Shown here: one piece after another, positions 1 through 11,290 of the stretch
Layout of the letters: each line of letters opens with the position of its first letter
How positions within the stretch are numbered: the first letter of the stretch is position 1
DNA from: Gnetum montanum
Taxonomy: Eukaryota > Streptophyta > Gnetopsida > Gnetales > Gnetaceae
DNA: 64,000 nucleotides
Direction of reading: 5' to 3'
Assembly: GCA_015680685.1 (NCBI GenBank)
Contig: MNCI01011075.1
Coordinates: 91,176 to 155,175, forward strand
The notes under the pieces: model-generated
Databases searched by the model: none
What the model saw: only the letters and a program-made list of their open reading frames with translations
Told to the model about the DNA's origin: nothing
Made by a program: the position numbers and the translations under genes

Positions 1-241
1 AGAGTTAAGAGATACCGGTGATAGCGGCAGTAGGGGGAATGCGTAATTATTATTTACGCAAAATTTTGTTAATGTTGAGTGTAGTATCATGTCACGAATG
101 ACTAGAAAGACATGTTATAAAACCTGGTGGATGCGTTGAATATCAATTACATATATTGTTTTTGTTTTTTGTGTTTCGTCGATAGAGTGCGAGTGTAACC
201 GTTGAAAAGTTCACCTAAGTAATAATGATAGAGCGTAATTC

Positions 242-423
242 CTAGTTTAAGGCCATTGCGGGCCGGAAGCGTAAAGTAAAAAAACCGTAAATGGTGATTG
301 TAGATAACTCTGGATGACTAGTTTAAGGCCGTTGCGGGCCGACTGCGTAACCACATAACAGAATATAATCCTGCGTAAGTGCGTAAAATAATGTGAAAGT
401 GCAAATGATGATTGTAGATAACT
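242..423. repeat. Imperfect direct repeats inside the GCGTAA region
   Basis: The motif CTAGTTTAAGGCC followed by a TTGCGGGCCG block occurs at 242 and again at 318, a 76-bp period. A second motif, GATTGTAGATAACT, occurs near 296 and near 410. The two motifs alternate, so this is a two-copy direct repeat with an insertion in the second copy. Confidence 0.6.
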
Positions 424-550
424 AGTTGTGCGTGTGAGGAGCAGGTACATGTTGAGCATGTTTCAATTGCTTTCAGGGTGTATTACACTCATTCGCGTTG
501 TGTTGCGTGTATGAGCGTAATCCGGTATAAAAAACAGCATGCTCAAAATT

Positions 551-755
551 GTTTTACGCTCACTACGCAGCTGCGCGTAACAAAGCATAGACAATGTCTG
601 TTTTACGCTCACCACGCAGCTGCGCGTATTGAAGCGTAAACAATGCCTAATTCACGCTCATTACGCAACTGCGCATAATGAAGCGTAAACAACGACTAAC
701 TTAATGATAAATACGCAATGATACGCACTGCCGCGTAACGAGCGTAAAGATAAGT
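551..755. repeat. Tandem ~49-bp units built as nested inverted repeats
   Basis: Three clear units start at 551, 600 and 650, with a degenerate fourth at about 711-755 and a distant relative at 826-870. Each unit opens with TTTTACGCTCA, has a palindromic centre such as CGCAGCTGCG, and closes with GCGTAAAC, so its ends are complementary and it can fold as a hairpin. The second and third units agree best. The repeat lies within 400 bp of the presumed element end. Confidence 0.7.
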
Positions 756-1082
756 TATTCATGCGCCGCGAGAAAAAGTGTTGACCTGTTATGCCTCTCT
801 GGACTCTGCCTTCGACTGTTTTGGAGCTTATTACGCTCATTACGCTGTCGTGCGTGATAGAGCGTAAACTTGTCCTTGAACAAAGCTGATGCGCGTTCTT
901 GCTAAAATTGCGAATCTTTGCCTGAGGCTGACTCGTAATTTTCACGGTGTTTCTGCTATCGCATATAGGTATTTCTAGACACACATTTCTTCTACACATC
1001 TATTGCATTCAATGTTGCTTTCTTGTTTAATTACCCATATTTTCTACATTCAATTGCATCCAATATCATTGTATGTGATACA

Positions 1083-1630
1083 TTGAACTCTACGTCATTG
1101 ATGATTCCAGCTTTGTCCTCCTTGGAAATATCTAAAGACAAATATTTGATTCTATGATTAGCATTCACAATGATAAGCTAGACTCTTCCCATGATGACAG
1201 GAAATTCTCCCTTATTTTTTTCCACATGAATTACTAAGAAATCGATAGGATAGGACCAACCACTAATGGTAGTGATGACATCATGTACCTATCCTTGTGG
1301 GATCATGATTGACTGAATAGCAAGCTCTAATCAAATATTACTTTTATTTAGGGATGGAAGATTCCATGACTTGTACATGTCTTGTGAGAATAGGTTCACT
1401 TCCAACCTAGAATCGAGTAAAGCATTGCATGGTTTGTGACCTACTATTTGGAAATATATCAATGAACTTTTTGGATCTATTCTTTTTTGGGGAAGCACTC
1501 CTACTTTTATGCAATGTGTAATAGTTTGTGTAACTATGATAGTAGTTAGCTTTGAGTTGGTAGAAGATGGAAGCCTAGTATTCCCAAGAGGAGTATGTGT
1601 AGATGGGGTTGAATTAGATGAAGTCACCAT
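1083..1630 (-). pseudogene. E0 aspartic protease region (degenerate)
   Basis: A 99-residue open stretch at 1630-1331 contains the retropepsin region, with LIYFQIVGHKPCNALLDSRL around the active site. E2 reads ALMDSG at the same place, so the invariant Gly of the D-S/T-G triad is Arg here and the enzyme would be dead. Downstream, in another frame, GEFPVIMGRV and LSLDISKED (about 1205-1115) match the C-terminal half of the protease domain of E2 at 12225-12330. Flanking homology runs on to about 949. Confidence 0.8.
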
Positions 1631-2139
1631 ACTTTGAACCCTTTTTAGACTTGTTTACAAAAACAAATGTTTCCTGGATTAAGGTTCCTTCATGATTACC
1701 TCCTCCTTGTATTTACTACCCTTGTTACATTTTTCTATTGTGGCTATGATGGCAACTCCCCTTACATTATTGGTGATGGCACTGGTAGTAAAGGATTGGA
1801 AGGTTGACTTGATGGATCAACTGCTAGTTGATGTACGTATAGATTGGAATCCATCCTTGAAGTGGTAGGTCTATAATACTTAGGTGGATAATACTAAGAA
1901 GAAGTGTGAACTGAAGCAGTCCCTAGAGAGATTGGACATTGTACATAATATCCATAAGGGTATGGTTGCCTATATGGATATTGTTGCCTTTGCGGTAGCA
2001 TTGCTCATGCTTGTTGTTGTTTCCATTATTGCTGATATTACTCCTACAGTTGAGGGTAGGCTCTACTTAGGTAGTAGGTTGGCTGGAAGAGTTGTCAAAG
2101 ATTACCTTGAGGGTAAGATAAATATCTTGACATCTACTT

Positions 2140-3110
2140 TTTGAGAAATCTTAGGTTGAGCACATATACCCTCGATTCTTGCAAGTGGGCCATAATAGGA
2201 CAACATCCCTTAGGATGTTCATATTGGCATACCTTGCATACTTCCTTGTCTTCTAAACTAGAGTTAGTAGACTCCTCAACTGAAGCAACTTTTCTTTTTT
2301 GCTTATAAGCTTCTTATCCATATTTTCTTTTCTTCTTCTTATCCTTACCTTTATTGAGTATTTGTTAAGTTCTTTCTTCTACTATCCTGAGAACTGTAGC
2401 GAACTTCTCATCCACCAAGTCTCACATCTTTTCTACCTTTTTTACTATATCATTGATAGATTTTTGGATGGGTAGAGTTTTCTTCTAAATCACATCTTCC
2501 AAGGTCTCTTCTTTCTACTTGTTACACATTTGTACATTTCATTTTCTAATTGATGGACCTTGATTATACTCTTTAGCTGATTCTTTCTTTTTCAACTCAC
2601 CTTTCTCTTTTACCACTTGGTCTATTAATCTTTGAATCTAATGGATGGTCATATTTGATAGTCTTCCTTGGGCATAGACCCTAAGGATTTCTATAGTTTT
2701 ATTCCTTAAGCCATCGACGATGTGCTTGAGTTGTTGCCTTTGTGAGAATCCATGGTATGTAGACGAGAGTAGTATCTGTCCATTTCTGCATCAAGGGATT
2801 TGTGTATCCCTTACTTCCATCCTTAGATTTTCTTTTTGAGGTTACGCACTCTTGAATATGTTTGATATTTGTCATTAAAGAGCTTAAGCATGATACTCCA
2901 TCTCCTAAATGATTCAAGTTCCAATGATTTGTACAAGCTTTCTATTTCTTTGATGAGTATCCTAGGAAACAACTTGAGCTTTTGCCAATCACTTTCAATG
3001 TTTTGAAGGACACATGAATCATGAAATTTTTGAAGATGATGTTGTGGATCTATGTTGTGTCCACGTTCAAATTTAGGAATGTTATTCATATCTAGTCATT
3101 TGATATGACT
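2140..3110 (-). pseudogene. E0 gag (degenerate retrotransposon gag with CCHC-like finger)
   Basis: The translation begins MNNIPKFERGHN near 3089 and continues through FHDSCVLQNIE and LELESFRRWSIML to HIVDGLRNK near 2700. This is the retrotransposon gag fold (PF03732 type) of Athila/Tat elements and aligns with E2 10340-11290 block by block. A cysteine/histidine cluster, CKVCQYEHPKGCC, lies near 2250-2180 and stands where the nucleic-acid-binding finger is expected. The segment upstream to 4105 matches the N-terminal gag extension of E2 but is too frameshifted to give exact limits. Several stops are present. Confidence 0.8.
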
Positions 3111-4110
3111 CTCCCTTCCATGCTTAGTGGGAATATATACAACTTCTCTTATGTTTATCATGCTTCAAATGGCTAGTAGGGGTTCTTCATAGTTATTGGA
3201 TTTGTAAGCTCTATTGTAGTAATGACCCCTCCGATGCTCATAACAATCTCTATCCTCATGCTTATTTCTATCTCTTTGTCACTCATAATCATTTTCTTCA
3301 TCATTAGGATACCTTCTTCTATAGTCCTCTTTCTCATAATCTCTTCATCCTTCTTTGTCATAGTCTCTTGATTTATGCTCCTTCCTGTCAAACACCATAG
3401 ATGAACACAAGCAAGAAGATGAGGTAGTTGAAGAACGATTCCAGCTAGTTCTCCTTTTGTGATTTCGTGATTCTTCTTCTTTTGATTCTATAGAAGCTCT
3501 AGGCCTTGAGCTTTGTCTAGTTTTGAAGTCTCTTATGTTTCTTTCAAGGTCTTTTATCAAAGTTAACTTTAGCTTTGTATTGGCGAGATCTTCAAAATGT
3601 ATTACTGGTGTGTGGGAGTGAGATCCATGAGGTTACTAAAACTTTTTAGCTTGAAGCAAAGCATCTTTTATTTCTTCCAACACAATTATTTGAGGTACCT
3701 TCTTTCCTTGTCATGTTCATGTTGTGCTTCCATGATGGCATTCCTTCTTACCTGAGTCTCTATTGGCTGGTATGACCTTGTCATGTGCTTTGTGAATTGA
3801 TAGCTCTCTTGTTCATGACTTAAATTGGCCTTCATAAGGGTTACTTAAAACATCAATGAAATAGAACATTCTAATGGTATAGCTATGTTGCCCTGTAAGT
3901 CTCTCCATCTAAGTTATTTATCCTAGTGAAGAATGAATGTGAAATTAGGATAGTATGGATCAACATGAGCATATGTAATTCTTGTCTGCATTGGTGCACT
4001 TCAATCTTCTTCATCATGTGTTTTATCATGATTTCTTTGAACTTATTTGGCTGGTGATTTTTCTCTAAGTGTTGAAGCCATGTTATACTCTTGACACTTA
4101 ATTGCATGTG

Positions 4111-5022
4111 TGATGAGTTATAGTTTCTTGGCTACATCAATGAGGCCTCTTCAATGTGGCCTTGTTGACTAGGCCTCATCAATGCATCATACGATGCATC
4201 GATGAGGCTCCATCGATGTAGTGCCTACATTTTTCCTATAAATACATGCCTACCAGTCACATTTATGGCAACAAGATTTTAGTAGTAGCAAAGCTCTCAT
4301 AGTTTATTCATTTGAGAGTTAGAATTTTTCCCCTGAGTGGCCGCAGTAGGAGTCATTGAGTGTACAGATCTTTATTCAAGCATTGTTGTACTTGAGCACA
4401 ATAATGTGTGCGGCAATAAAGATGAGCTTTCTGATAAACCTTGTAGCACTTTGGATAGATTAAATATTTCATTTATGCATTTAATGTTTTCAATTATTTA
4501 TTTATTAAATATTTTTAATAATTAAGTTAATGAAGAAATTAAGTAAGATAAGCTAGATAAATTAAACACATAACTACGACCACTTCAGGCATAGCATGTA
4601 TTCACTTGGTAATCCTAGTAGCGTTATTACTTAGTACACCTAGTAGCGTAGCACTTGGTAACTAAGTAGTGTATATGTGGGTTCAGGACATGTGCAAAGA
4701 GAAGGATCAGATGCTTATGTTAGGACTAGTTAGATACTAGTTAATTAGTTAAATTAAATTAGTTAATCCAATTACTTTTATCTCCCTTTAAACATCAAAT
4801 TATAAAATAAAAAATGATAAAAATTAGATGCCTCAATTACACTTAACCATACCAATGTAAGTAATAAGTATAATTGGGAAGACAACGAATGACCTTAAGG
4901 CAAGATTCATCTCCTAGAAGGCTAGTGCACTGGAAACTATAAAGTCTATAGAATTTGACTAAATCATGTGTGAACGCTTGTGATTCGTATGGTTGGGTGT
5001 AGGAGTATCTTGTCATTCATCA
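4111..5022 (+). repeat. E1 5' LTR (type-1 U3)
   Basis: Starts TGATGAGTTATAG and ends TCATTCATCA. U3 holds GAGGCCTC-centred palindromes at about 4130-4220, then TATAAATA at 4237-4244. The transcribed part contains the family-wide block around GTGGCCGCAGTAGGAGTCAT and an AATAAA signal at 4415-4420. It is followed after one base by the primer site. Its partner is 26383-27291. Confidence 0.88.
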
Positions 5023-5023
5023 T

Positions 5024-5041
5024 TGGCATCATTGCTAGAGA
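5024..5041 (+). other. E1 primer binding site (tRNA-Asp type)
   Basis: TGGCATCATTGCTAGAGA follows the LTR after one base. Plant tRNA-Asp ends so that a perfect site reads TGGCGCCGTTGCCGGGGA; five of 18 positions differ here, all transitions. The tRNA-Asp assignment fits Athila-type elements. Confidence 0.75.
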
Positions 5042-5174
5042 CTTTGTTTGTTGAAATGTACACTATCTAGGATGAGTGAATATTATTTATATCATTGGAT
5101 GAACTCAAGGCCAACATCACTCTCAATGACATATAAGCTACTAAGTACACTGATAATTTTATTTGTTTTGCAAA

Positions 5175-6990
5175 ATGTCTTCTTCTTCCCACAAATGTGA
5201 AGATGTCAAACTGCCAGTCCCACAAGAGTGCAAAGTGGTATAAACTCATCCAGATGAGTATGTACCAGACTTCACCTTCATCCTATATCAGGATGAATAG
5301 CTACAATGATGTGATATGGAGGGCAACATCATCTTGCCCCCCAAATTAATTTGTACCCGGGATGCTGCTTCAAACTCTTAAGAAGTTGGGCATATTAGAT
5401 CTTCATGAAGAATACATTGTGAATGGTTATGACACTTGGACCTACTATCCCACTAAAACACAATGCATGTAAGATTGACATTAGGAGAAGCTCCATGAGG
5501 CTACGAAGGGGAAACATTTTACTAATCCCTTATTCCTACTAGATCAAGATGACAATGAGGATCCTTCCTTTGAAGGTTTTCAACAAGAAGATTCTCCACC
5601 CTTTGTTATTGGTAATGAGGGTGCTACCTTGAACCTACGATCCACTATTCATAAATTAGGTTCAAGAAAGAGTGATAGTTAAGGCAAGGACTCAAGCAAA
5701 CATCACAATAGTAAGGGATTTAAGCATGGTGGATGTAATGAGCAAAAAAGTGGTGGTAGACACCATGGTGGCGATGATGATCCACCTTCCTCTCCATCCT
5801 CTTCATTCAATTCCAAACATTCCTCTTCATCTTCTGATTCTCATAGAAGCCACCATTGAAATAATTACGATGAAGGTGATCAATGAGACAATAATAACCA
5901 TGAAGGCCATCAAGATTGAAGGGGTGGCCAAAATCATCATCGGTGTCATCGACGCAATGATGATGATGAACCTTTGTTGGGAACTCGAAGTATGCTCAAC
6001 ATTACAGAGGCAATTAAAATTCCAACCAAGCATATGAAAGATAGTAGGATCAAGCGCTTAGACATGAATAATATCCCGAGATTTGAGGGGGATACAATTT
6101 TGATCTATAAACACATCTACAAGCTTTCCATGATGCCTGTGCCTTATAAAACATAGAAAATGAATGGCAAAATCTCAGGCTCTTCCCTAGGATACTCATC
6201 CAAGAAGATGAAAGATGGTACCAGTCCTTAGAATCAGAATCCATTTACCAATGGAGTACCATGTTAGAGTTATTTAATAAAAAATACCAAACATACTCCA
6301 AAGTGTCTAATCTAAGAAGGCAAATCCAAGGCTAGAAATAGGGAAGACATGAACCCTTAGACGCTACCATGGGTAGATGCTATTCACTCTTACATTGATG
6401 CCCTAGCCATGGATATTCTCAAAGGAAATAACTTCACCACATCATAGATGGGCTTAGAGTAGAAACTAGAAAAACTTTTAGGGTGTATGCCTAAGGAAGA
6501 TTGTTTAAACTAAGAGCTCATCAGATCCAAAGGTTGATTGAGCAAGTAGCAAAAGAGGAAGGTGAGCTACAAAAAAATAAGAGTATAATAGGAATCCCTC
6601 TATCAGGAAATGGGAGGTCTGATTTTGTGACAAGGAGGAGTCACCACTTGATGAAGTAGTAAGCAAGAAAACCTTGCCCATCTAAAAATCTATTTATGAT
6701 ATTTCAACAAAGGTTGATAAATTATGGGACTCTTTGGATGAAAAATTTCAAGCTACTATGAAGACTGTTGAAGAATCCAAAGAGCAAAATAGTGATTGTA
6801 ACTATAGGAGGTGAAAAGAAGCTGAATTTGCCTACCAAAGAGGTAAGGGCAAAGCTGCGGCCGTAGAAGAAGTTGTGGAAACTGACTTTGATGATGAAAC
6901 TAATTGTGACATTTGTCAATACAAACATCTAAAGGGTTGTTGCCCTGTCATGTCACACTTACAAGAGTCTAGGTTGTATGCATTGAATTC
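5175..6990 (+). pseudogene. E1 gag (degenerate)
   Basis: The gag start is taken as ATG 5175 (MSSSSHK), which matches E2 at 9363. A conserved N-terminal region with HPDEYVPDFTFIL follows near 5250. The gag domain begins RIKRLDMNNIPRFEG near 6045 and continues in another frame through FHDACALQNIENEW, LELFNKKYQTYS and CPSHGYSQ to LIEQVAKEEGEL near 6570. A CCHC-like cluster (CDICQYKHLKGCCPV) lies at about 6907-6950. Frameshifts and stops, several of them CAA/CAG/TGG changed to TAA/TAG, break the frame. After 6990 a Pro/Gln/Tyr-rich segment leads to the protease. Confidence 0.8.
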
Positions 6991-7639
6991 TTAACTAGCA
7001 CTTTGGCAAGCACCTAGATGATTACCTTATCCTTAAGGAAATCCAAGGCAGTTCCACCAACAACAACAAGCTTACTATCCAAGTGGAGCTCCTCCACAAC
7101 CTTATGAACAATACCAACAATGGTACCAACCACAATAATAGGGAATGCCATTTCCAAGGTAGCAATACCCTTATAGGCAACTAGATCCATACAGGCACTA
7201 TGTTTAACAACCCATCTCTCTAAGAAGTTTTACAAGTCATACCTCATTTCAACATCACTATTATCCTCCAGAGTATCACCAAATACATTCACCATCTACT
7301 CAAGGGAAAAAACCATATCCATACCATCCTCTGCATTCATCTGCACATGAACCTCCACCTTTAACCCAGTTATCTCCTGCTTCATCCATGTAGGGTGAGA
7401 TTCCTTCACAGCTGCAACAACGAAATGCTACAAGGGTTGTACACTCACAACTCACTTCCCAGTCAAGTGGTTTGTACAAGAAATCCTAAAAAAGATCCTT
7501 CCTCTGATCCAGCACTCCTCTCCAACGCTCACAACCTAGTACAGCTAATCGTCTTACATCTCCAATATCCTCATCCTCTGCATAAAATACCTTTGAGTGC
7601 CCTCCAAACCAAATGCCACCTCGGATTCACACTATGATG

Positions 7640-8115
7640 ATAAATCATGTTGTTTCTAACTGGATCAAGGCTAGAAATCTTCCCATGAAAAGATCTAACC
7701 CAATAAGTTCACTTATTTACCTATAAATTGTTGGACATGAGCCATGTAAGACTCTTCTTAACTTTGGTTCTCGAGTTAATCTCATCTCCCATGACATGTA
7801 CAAAGCCTGGAACCTACCACCTCTCAAGAAGAGCAACATTTGTCTAGAATTGGTAGATTAGTCAATTACTATTCTATTCCTCTATGATTAGTAGAGGACA
7901 TTGTGAGCACGGTTTGTGGGTGGTCCTATCATACTGATTTTCTGGTGATCAAGGTTGAAAACTATAAAAGCAACTTCTCCATCATTACGAGAAGAGCTTG
8001 GTTAAGTATGGTTGATGCATGTATGAGCATAAGGGACCTCTCTCTAGAAATATCCAAAGAAAATGAATTTGACAAAAATAGAGAAGAAGAGTATTCTATG
8101 CATCTCAAATAATGA
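7640..8115 (+). pseudogene. E1 aspartic protease region (degenerate)
   Basis: Homologous to E2 11890-12400. Pieces such as YKAWNLPPLKKSN (in a shifted frame near 7800) and VEDIVSTVCGWSYHTDFLVIKVEN, then ITRRAWLSMVDA and LSLEISKENEFD (to 8112), follow the E2 order. The active-site triad falls in a stretch broken by stops. The spacer to the reverse transcriptase follows until E2 interrupts at 8403. Confidence 0.75.
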
Positions 8116-8398
8116 AAATGGATCCAATTTCATGTAAAAGATTTGGTCCATTAAGAGTACATGCATTAAAGTATGTAATCAGTATGCACAAGAAAATATT
8201 CAAAGGTGTCTGTATGCAGTAGTCACAAAATAAGAGGGCACCCAGTGGCTGATAGCTAACTTAGATAGTAGCACATTATGCATAGAACCAATTGAGAGCC
8301 TACCATGTGCTTATGTTGAAGGCATGGATAAACTTGAACAAGTTCATCTCGAACTCTCTGATGAAGATGATGATACCTATTAGGGAGAGTTGGAAATC

Positions 8399-8403
8399 CC
8401 TAA
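8399..8403 (+). repeat. Left target-site duplication of E2 (CCTAA)
   Basis: CCTAA ends immediately before the 5' LTR of E2 and is repeated exactly at 18261-18265 after its 3' LTR. E1 coding sequence resumes across the junction. Confidence 0.95.
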
Positions 8404-9218
8404 TGATGAACTGCGATATTGCGTATGCAATATCACATACACGATATCACATCCACCACGCAATATCGCATATGCAATATCGTGTCCTGCCTCATCTTCT
8501 ATAAATAAGAGGCATCACCCTTGGTTCCAAGCCAATTAGATTTAGACCCTTAGCTAGACTCTTGTAGTTTTGTCATTCTAAAGTTAGAATTATTTCTATG
8601 TGCCCGCAGTAGGAGTCATAGAGTGAACAGATCTTTATTTGAGCAATTTGTACCTGAGCACAATTTTGCAATAAAGATGAACTTTATGATAAACCTTGCA
8701 GCATACAGCTTAAGCTAATTAGTAATTAATGATTATTTAATGCTTTCCTAGTTAATTAATATCTCTCTCAACCTTCAATCCCCTTAGTTAAATACACTTA
8801 GTATGACTGCTTTGAGCATGTGTGTAGCACTTGGTAACCTAGTAACGATTAGCGTTTGGTAATCCCAGTAGCGTTGCACTGGTTTAGGATGTGTACGACA
8901 AGTGGAAATGGATACTGGTGTTAGGAACATTTAGAAACTAGTTAATGAATAGTTACTATAAGTTAGCCACTTAGTTCTCTCTCCCTCTCCTTTATTAGTA
9001 GAAGACATAAAAATTACAAAAGCTATAAAAATCATATACCTCAAGTTTACTTAACCATACAACCCTGACAATACAAGTAAGTTTGGGAAGACAACGATTG
9101 ATTAACTCTGAGTGTTCCATTAAGGTGCATAACCACTTAGTCCTTGGAGTTTGACCGAATCATGCGTGAAATGCTCATATTCGTATGGTTGAGTGTAGGG
9201 GTACCTCGCCACTCATCA
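8404..9218 (+). repeat. E2 5' LTR (type-2 U3)
   Basis: 815 bp, TGATGA...TCATCA. U3 carries GATATTGC-type palindromes, for example arms at 8415-8422 and 8427-8434, then TATAAATA at 8500-8507. AATAAA is at 8670-8675. From the block at about 8600 onward it aligns with type-1 LTRs although the U3 palindromes differ completely. The 3' copy is about 50 bp shorter through small deletions. Confidence 0.92.
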
Positions 9219-9219
9219 T

Positions 9220-9237
9220 TGGCATCGTTGCCAGGGA
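9220..9237 (+). other. E2 primer binding site (tRNA-Asp type)
   Basis: TGGCATCGTTGCCAGGGA, one base after the LTR, has three differences from the expected complement of the plant tRNA-Asp 3' end (TGGCGCCGTTGCCGGGGA). All three are transitions. Confidence 0.85.
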
Positions 9238-9362
9238 CTTCGTTGTTTGTGCGCTGCATAGAACATAGGAAATCATTCATATCATTGAAATGTTAGAACG
9301 AACCCTTAGGGTTAATCAAAAAAAGACAAGACAACAGTACATTGCACATCGAACAAGACAAG

Positions 9363-11290
9363 ATGTCTTCTTCTTCACATAAGAGCACTTCACTACCTAG
9401 GACTAACACAAGAGGCAGTCGGTGGCATAATACACGTAACCAAGATTTGCAAGTTCCTCAATAGTTTTGTGTGGTATATACTCATCCTGATGAGTATGTA
9501 CTCGATTTCACCTTTATTCTCCACCAAGAAGAACAACTGCGTTGGAGAGATTTGGAGGGTAATATAGTGTTGCCTCCAGACCAATCAGTTCCCAACATGC
9601 TCCTTCGTGCTCTCACACGAGTAGGCATGCCACTTTTATATGCAGAATACATTGCATATGATCATGACTTAAGGGACTATCACCCCATAGAAGCGCAACA
9701 TCAAAGGGACTTGCGACAGAAGAGATACCATACATCTTTGAAGGGAAAATGGCACCATGATGCTCTACATGTTTTGAGAGAAATTGAGGATGGTAAACCT
9801 ACCTCAACAGGTTCCCCATGAAATTATGTTCCTCCTCTTGACATTGGTCAGGAGGTGGTGTATCAGAACCTCCACTCTACTATTCACAACCTTGGTTTTG
9901 ATACCCACGAACATGAAGTGTTCAATGAAGGGACACGAACACATGATAAGGGCAGATGTTCTAATCATGATCACGATCCAGGTTGAAACCACCAAAGAGA
10001 AAGAAGAAAAAACCGTCATGGGATTGGTTCTCCTTCTTCTTCACCTTCATCATCAGCTTGACCCTCTCCTTTAGTGTCTGGACGTAATCATAGGGAAACC
10101 AATCGTGAGGATAGGGGAAAATGAAGTGAAAGACATCGATGAGATAATTGAGAACGAGGATGAGGGTACTCTAAAGAATTAAGGCATAGAAGAAGGGAGA
10201 GTAGGGAACTACGTAGATAGCATAGACGCTATGAACGATACGATCATGAAGAACCCCTACTTGTAACTAGAAGCATGCTAGATATAACAGAGGTCGTAAG
10301 AGCTCCAACAATGCACCAAAAGGATAGTAGGATCAAGAGGTTAGACAAGAATAACATCCCACAATTTGAAGGGGGATACAAGGCTTATCCTCAAAATCAT
10401 TTACAAGCATTCCATGATGCATGTGCCTTGCAAAACATAGAAAACAAATGGCAAAAACTGAAGTTGTTCCTAAGGACACTAGTGAAAGAAGCTAAAAGTT
10501 GGTATTGGTCCTTAGAACTGGAATCCATTCGGAGGTCGAGTATAATGTTAGAACTGTTCAATGATAAGTATCAAACGTACTCTCGAGTGTCTAACCTACG
10601 GAAGCAAATCCAAGGATGGAAGCAAGGAAATCATGAATCCTTGGATGCTACCATGGACCACTATTACGCACTGTTACATGGTTGCCCTAGCCATGGTTAT
10701 TCACAATGGGATCAACTACACCATCTCGTGGATGGACTTAGGCATGAAATAAGAAGAACCCTTAGGACGTACGCCCAAGGAAGGTTATTAGAGCTTAGGT
10801 CTCATCAAATTCATAGACTGCTAAAGCAAGTTTCCAAAGAAGAAGGTGAGCTATGAAAGAGAGAAAAAGTGGAAGAATACAACCGAGATCCTTCCCTCCA
10901 AAAAAGAGGAGTGAGATTCTGTAAGGAGGAAGAAGAGTCACCACTTGAAGAGATGGTGAATGGGAAAACTTTGCCTCTCCAAAAGTTAACAACAAAAGTA
11001 TCAGCAAAGGTAGACCAAATGTGGGACTCCCTAGATAGTAGGTTTGAAATTGTTCTTAAAATTGTAGAGGAGTCTAGGGAGCGAGGTAGTGACCACGATA
11101 AAAAGAAAAAGAGATAAGTAGAAAATGCACATAATAAGGGTAAGGGCAAAATGGCCATCACAGAAGAGGTTGTGGATTCAGACACGAACAATGATAATGG
11201 ATGCGAGATATGCCAATACGACCATCCTAAGGGATGTTGCCCAGTGATCTCACATCTACAAGAGTCTGGGATGTATGCACTCAACCCATG
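9363..11290 (+). pseudogene. E2 gag
   Basis: Structural capsid/nucleocapsid polyprotein. ATG 9363 (MSSSSHKSTS) is chosen because E1 starts at the same place and everything to 12407 stays in this frame, broken only by stops. Residues about 37-153 (9471-9821) form a conserved N-terminal region (HPDEYVLDFTFIL, GNIVLPPDQSVPN) that I do not recognise, also present in E1 and E0. A charged His/Ser/Arg-rich linker follows. The gag domain runs from 10340 (NNIPQFEGGY) through LKLFLRTLVKEAKSWYWSLE and LVDGLRHEI to about 10856. Near 11200 a finger-like CEICQYDHPKGCC is followed by HLQESGMY. The uninterrupted core is 193 codons (10275-10856). Confidence 0.88.

Larger units (their letters stand above)
1..948. 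mobile_element. Subterminal region of a probable CACTA-like DNA transposon (partial)
   Basis: No coding region is recognisable. By eye there are about nineteen copies of GCGTAA or its complement TTACGC between 41 and 867, in both orientations. CpG is far denser than elsewhere in the window. The cluster stops near 948, where sequence homologous to the E0 retroelement starts abruptly, so this looks like an insertion into E0. Read inward from that border on the minus strand the end is CACCGTGAAAATTACGAG, which loosely resembles CACTA-superfamily ends. Dense short motifs in both orientations near the ends are typical of CACTA/EnSpm elements, where transposase binds them. The other end, the 3-bp duplication and any transposase lie outside the window. 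Another class II family or an unrelated satellite remains possible. Confidence 0.4.
949..4110 (-). mobile_element. E0: Athila/Tat-like retroelement, gag-protease body (minus strand, interrupted)
   Basis: Reading leftward from 4110 this is, in order, an N-terminal gag extension, the gag domain, a proline/glutamine-rich stretch and the protease region. It is colinear with E2 9260-12490 on the plus strand. Homology ends at about 949, inside the spacer that follows the protease, where the GCGTAA cluster begins. The missing upstream part (5' LTR, primer site and about 100 bp of leader) is at 27292-28249, on the far side of the E1 insertion. The reverse transcriptase and 3' LTR are not in the window and may continue beyond the GCGTAA insertion. 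Many stops and frameshifts; not functional. Confidence 0.85.

Noticed and set aside
1884-2144. 86-codon frame with a hydrophobic stretch on the plus strand
   Set aside because: It is antisense to the E0 gag-protease linker, which accounts for the sequence.
5024-5041. tRNA-like sequence near LTR ends (also 9220, 27389, 36794, 60013)
   Set aside because: Only the short complement of a tRNA 3' end is present; these are primer sites, not tRNA genes.
8404-9218. Palindrome arrays read as CRISPR-like or as an origin
   Set aside because: They sit at a fixed place upstream of a TATA box in LTRs and have no spacer structure.
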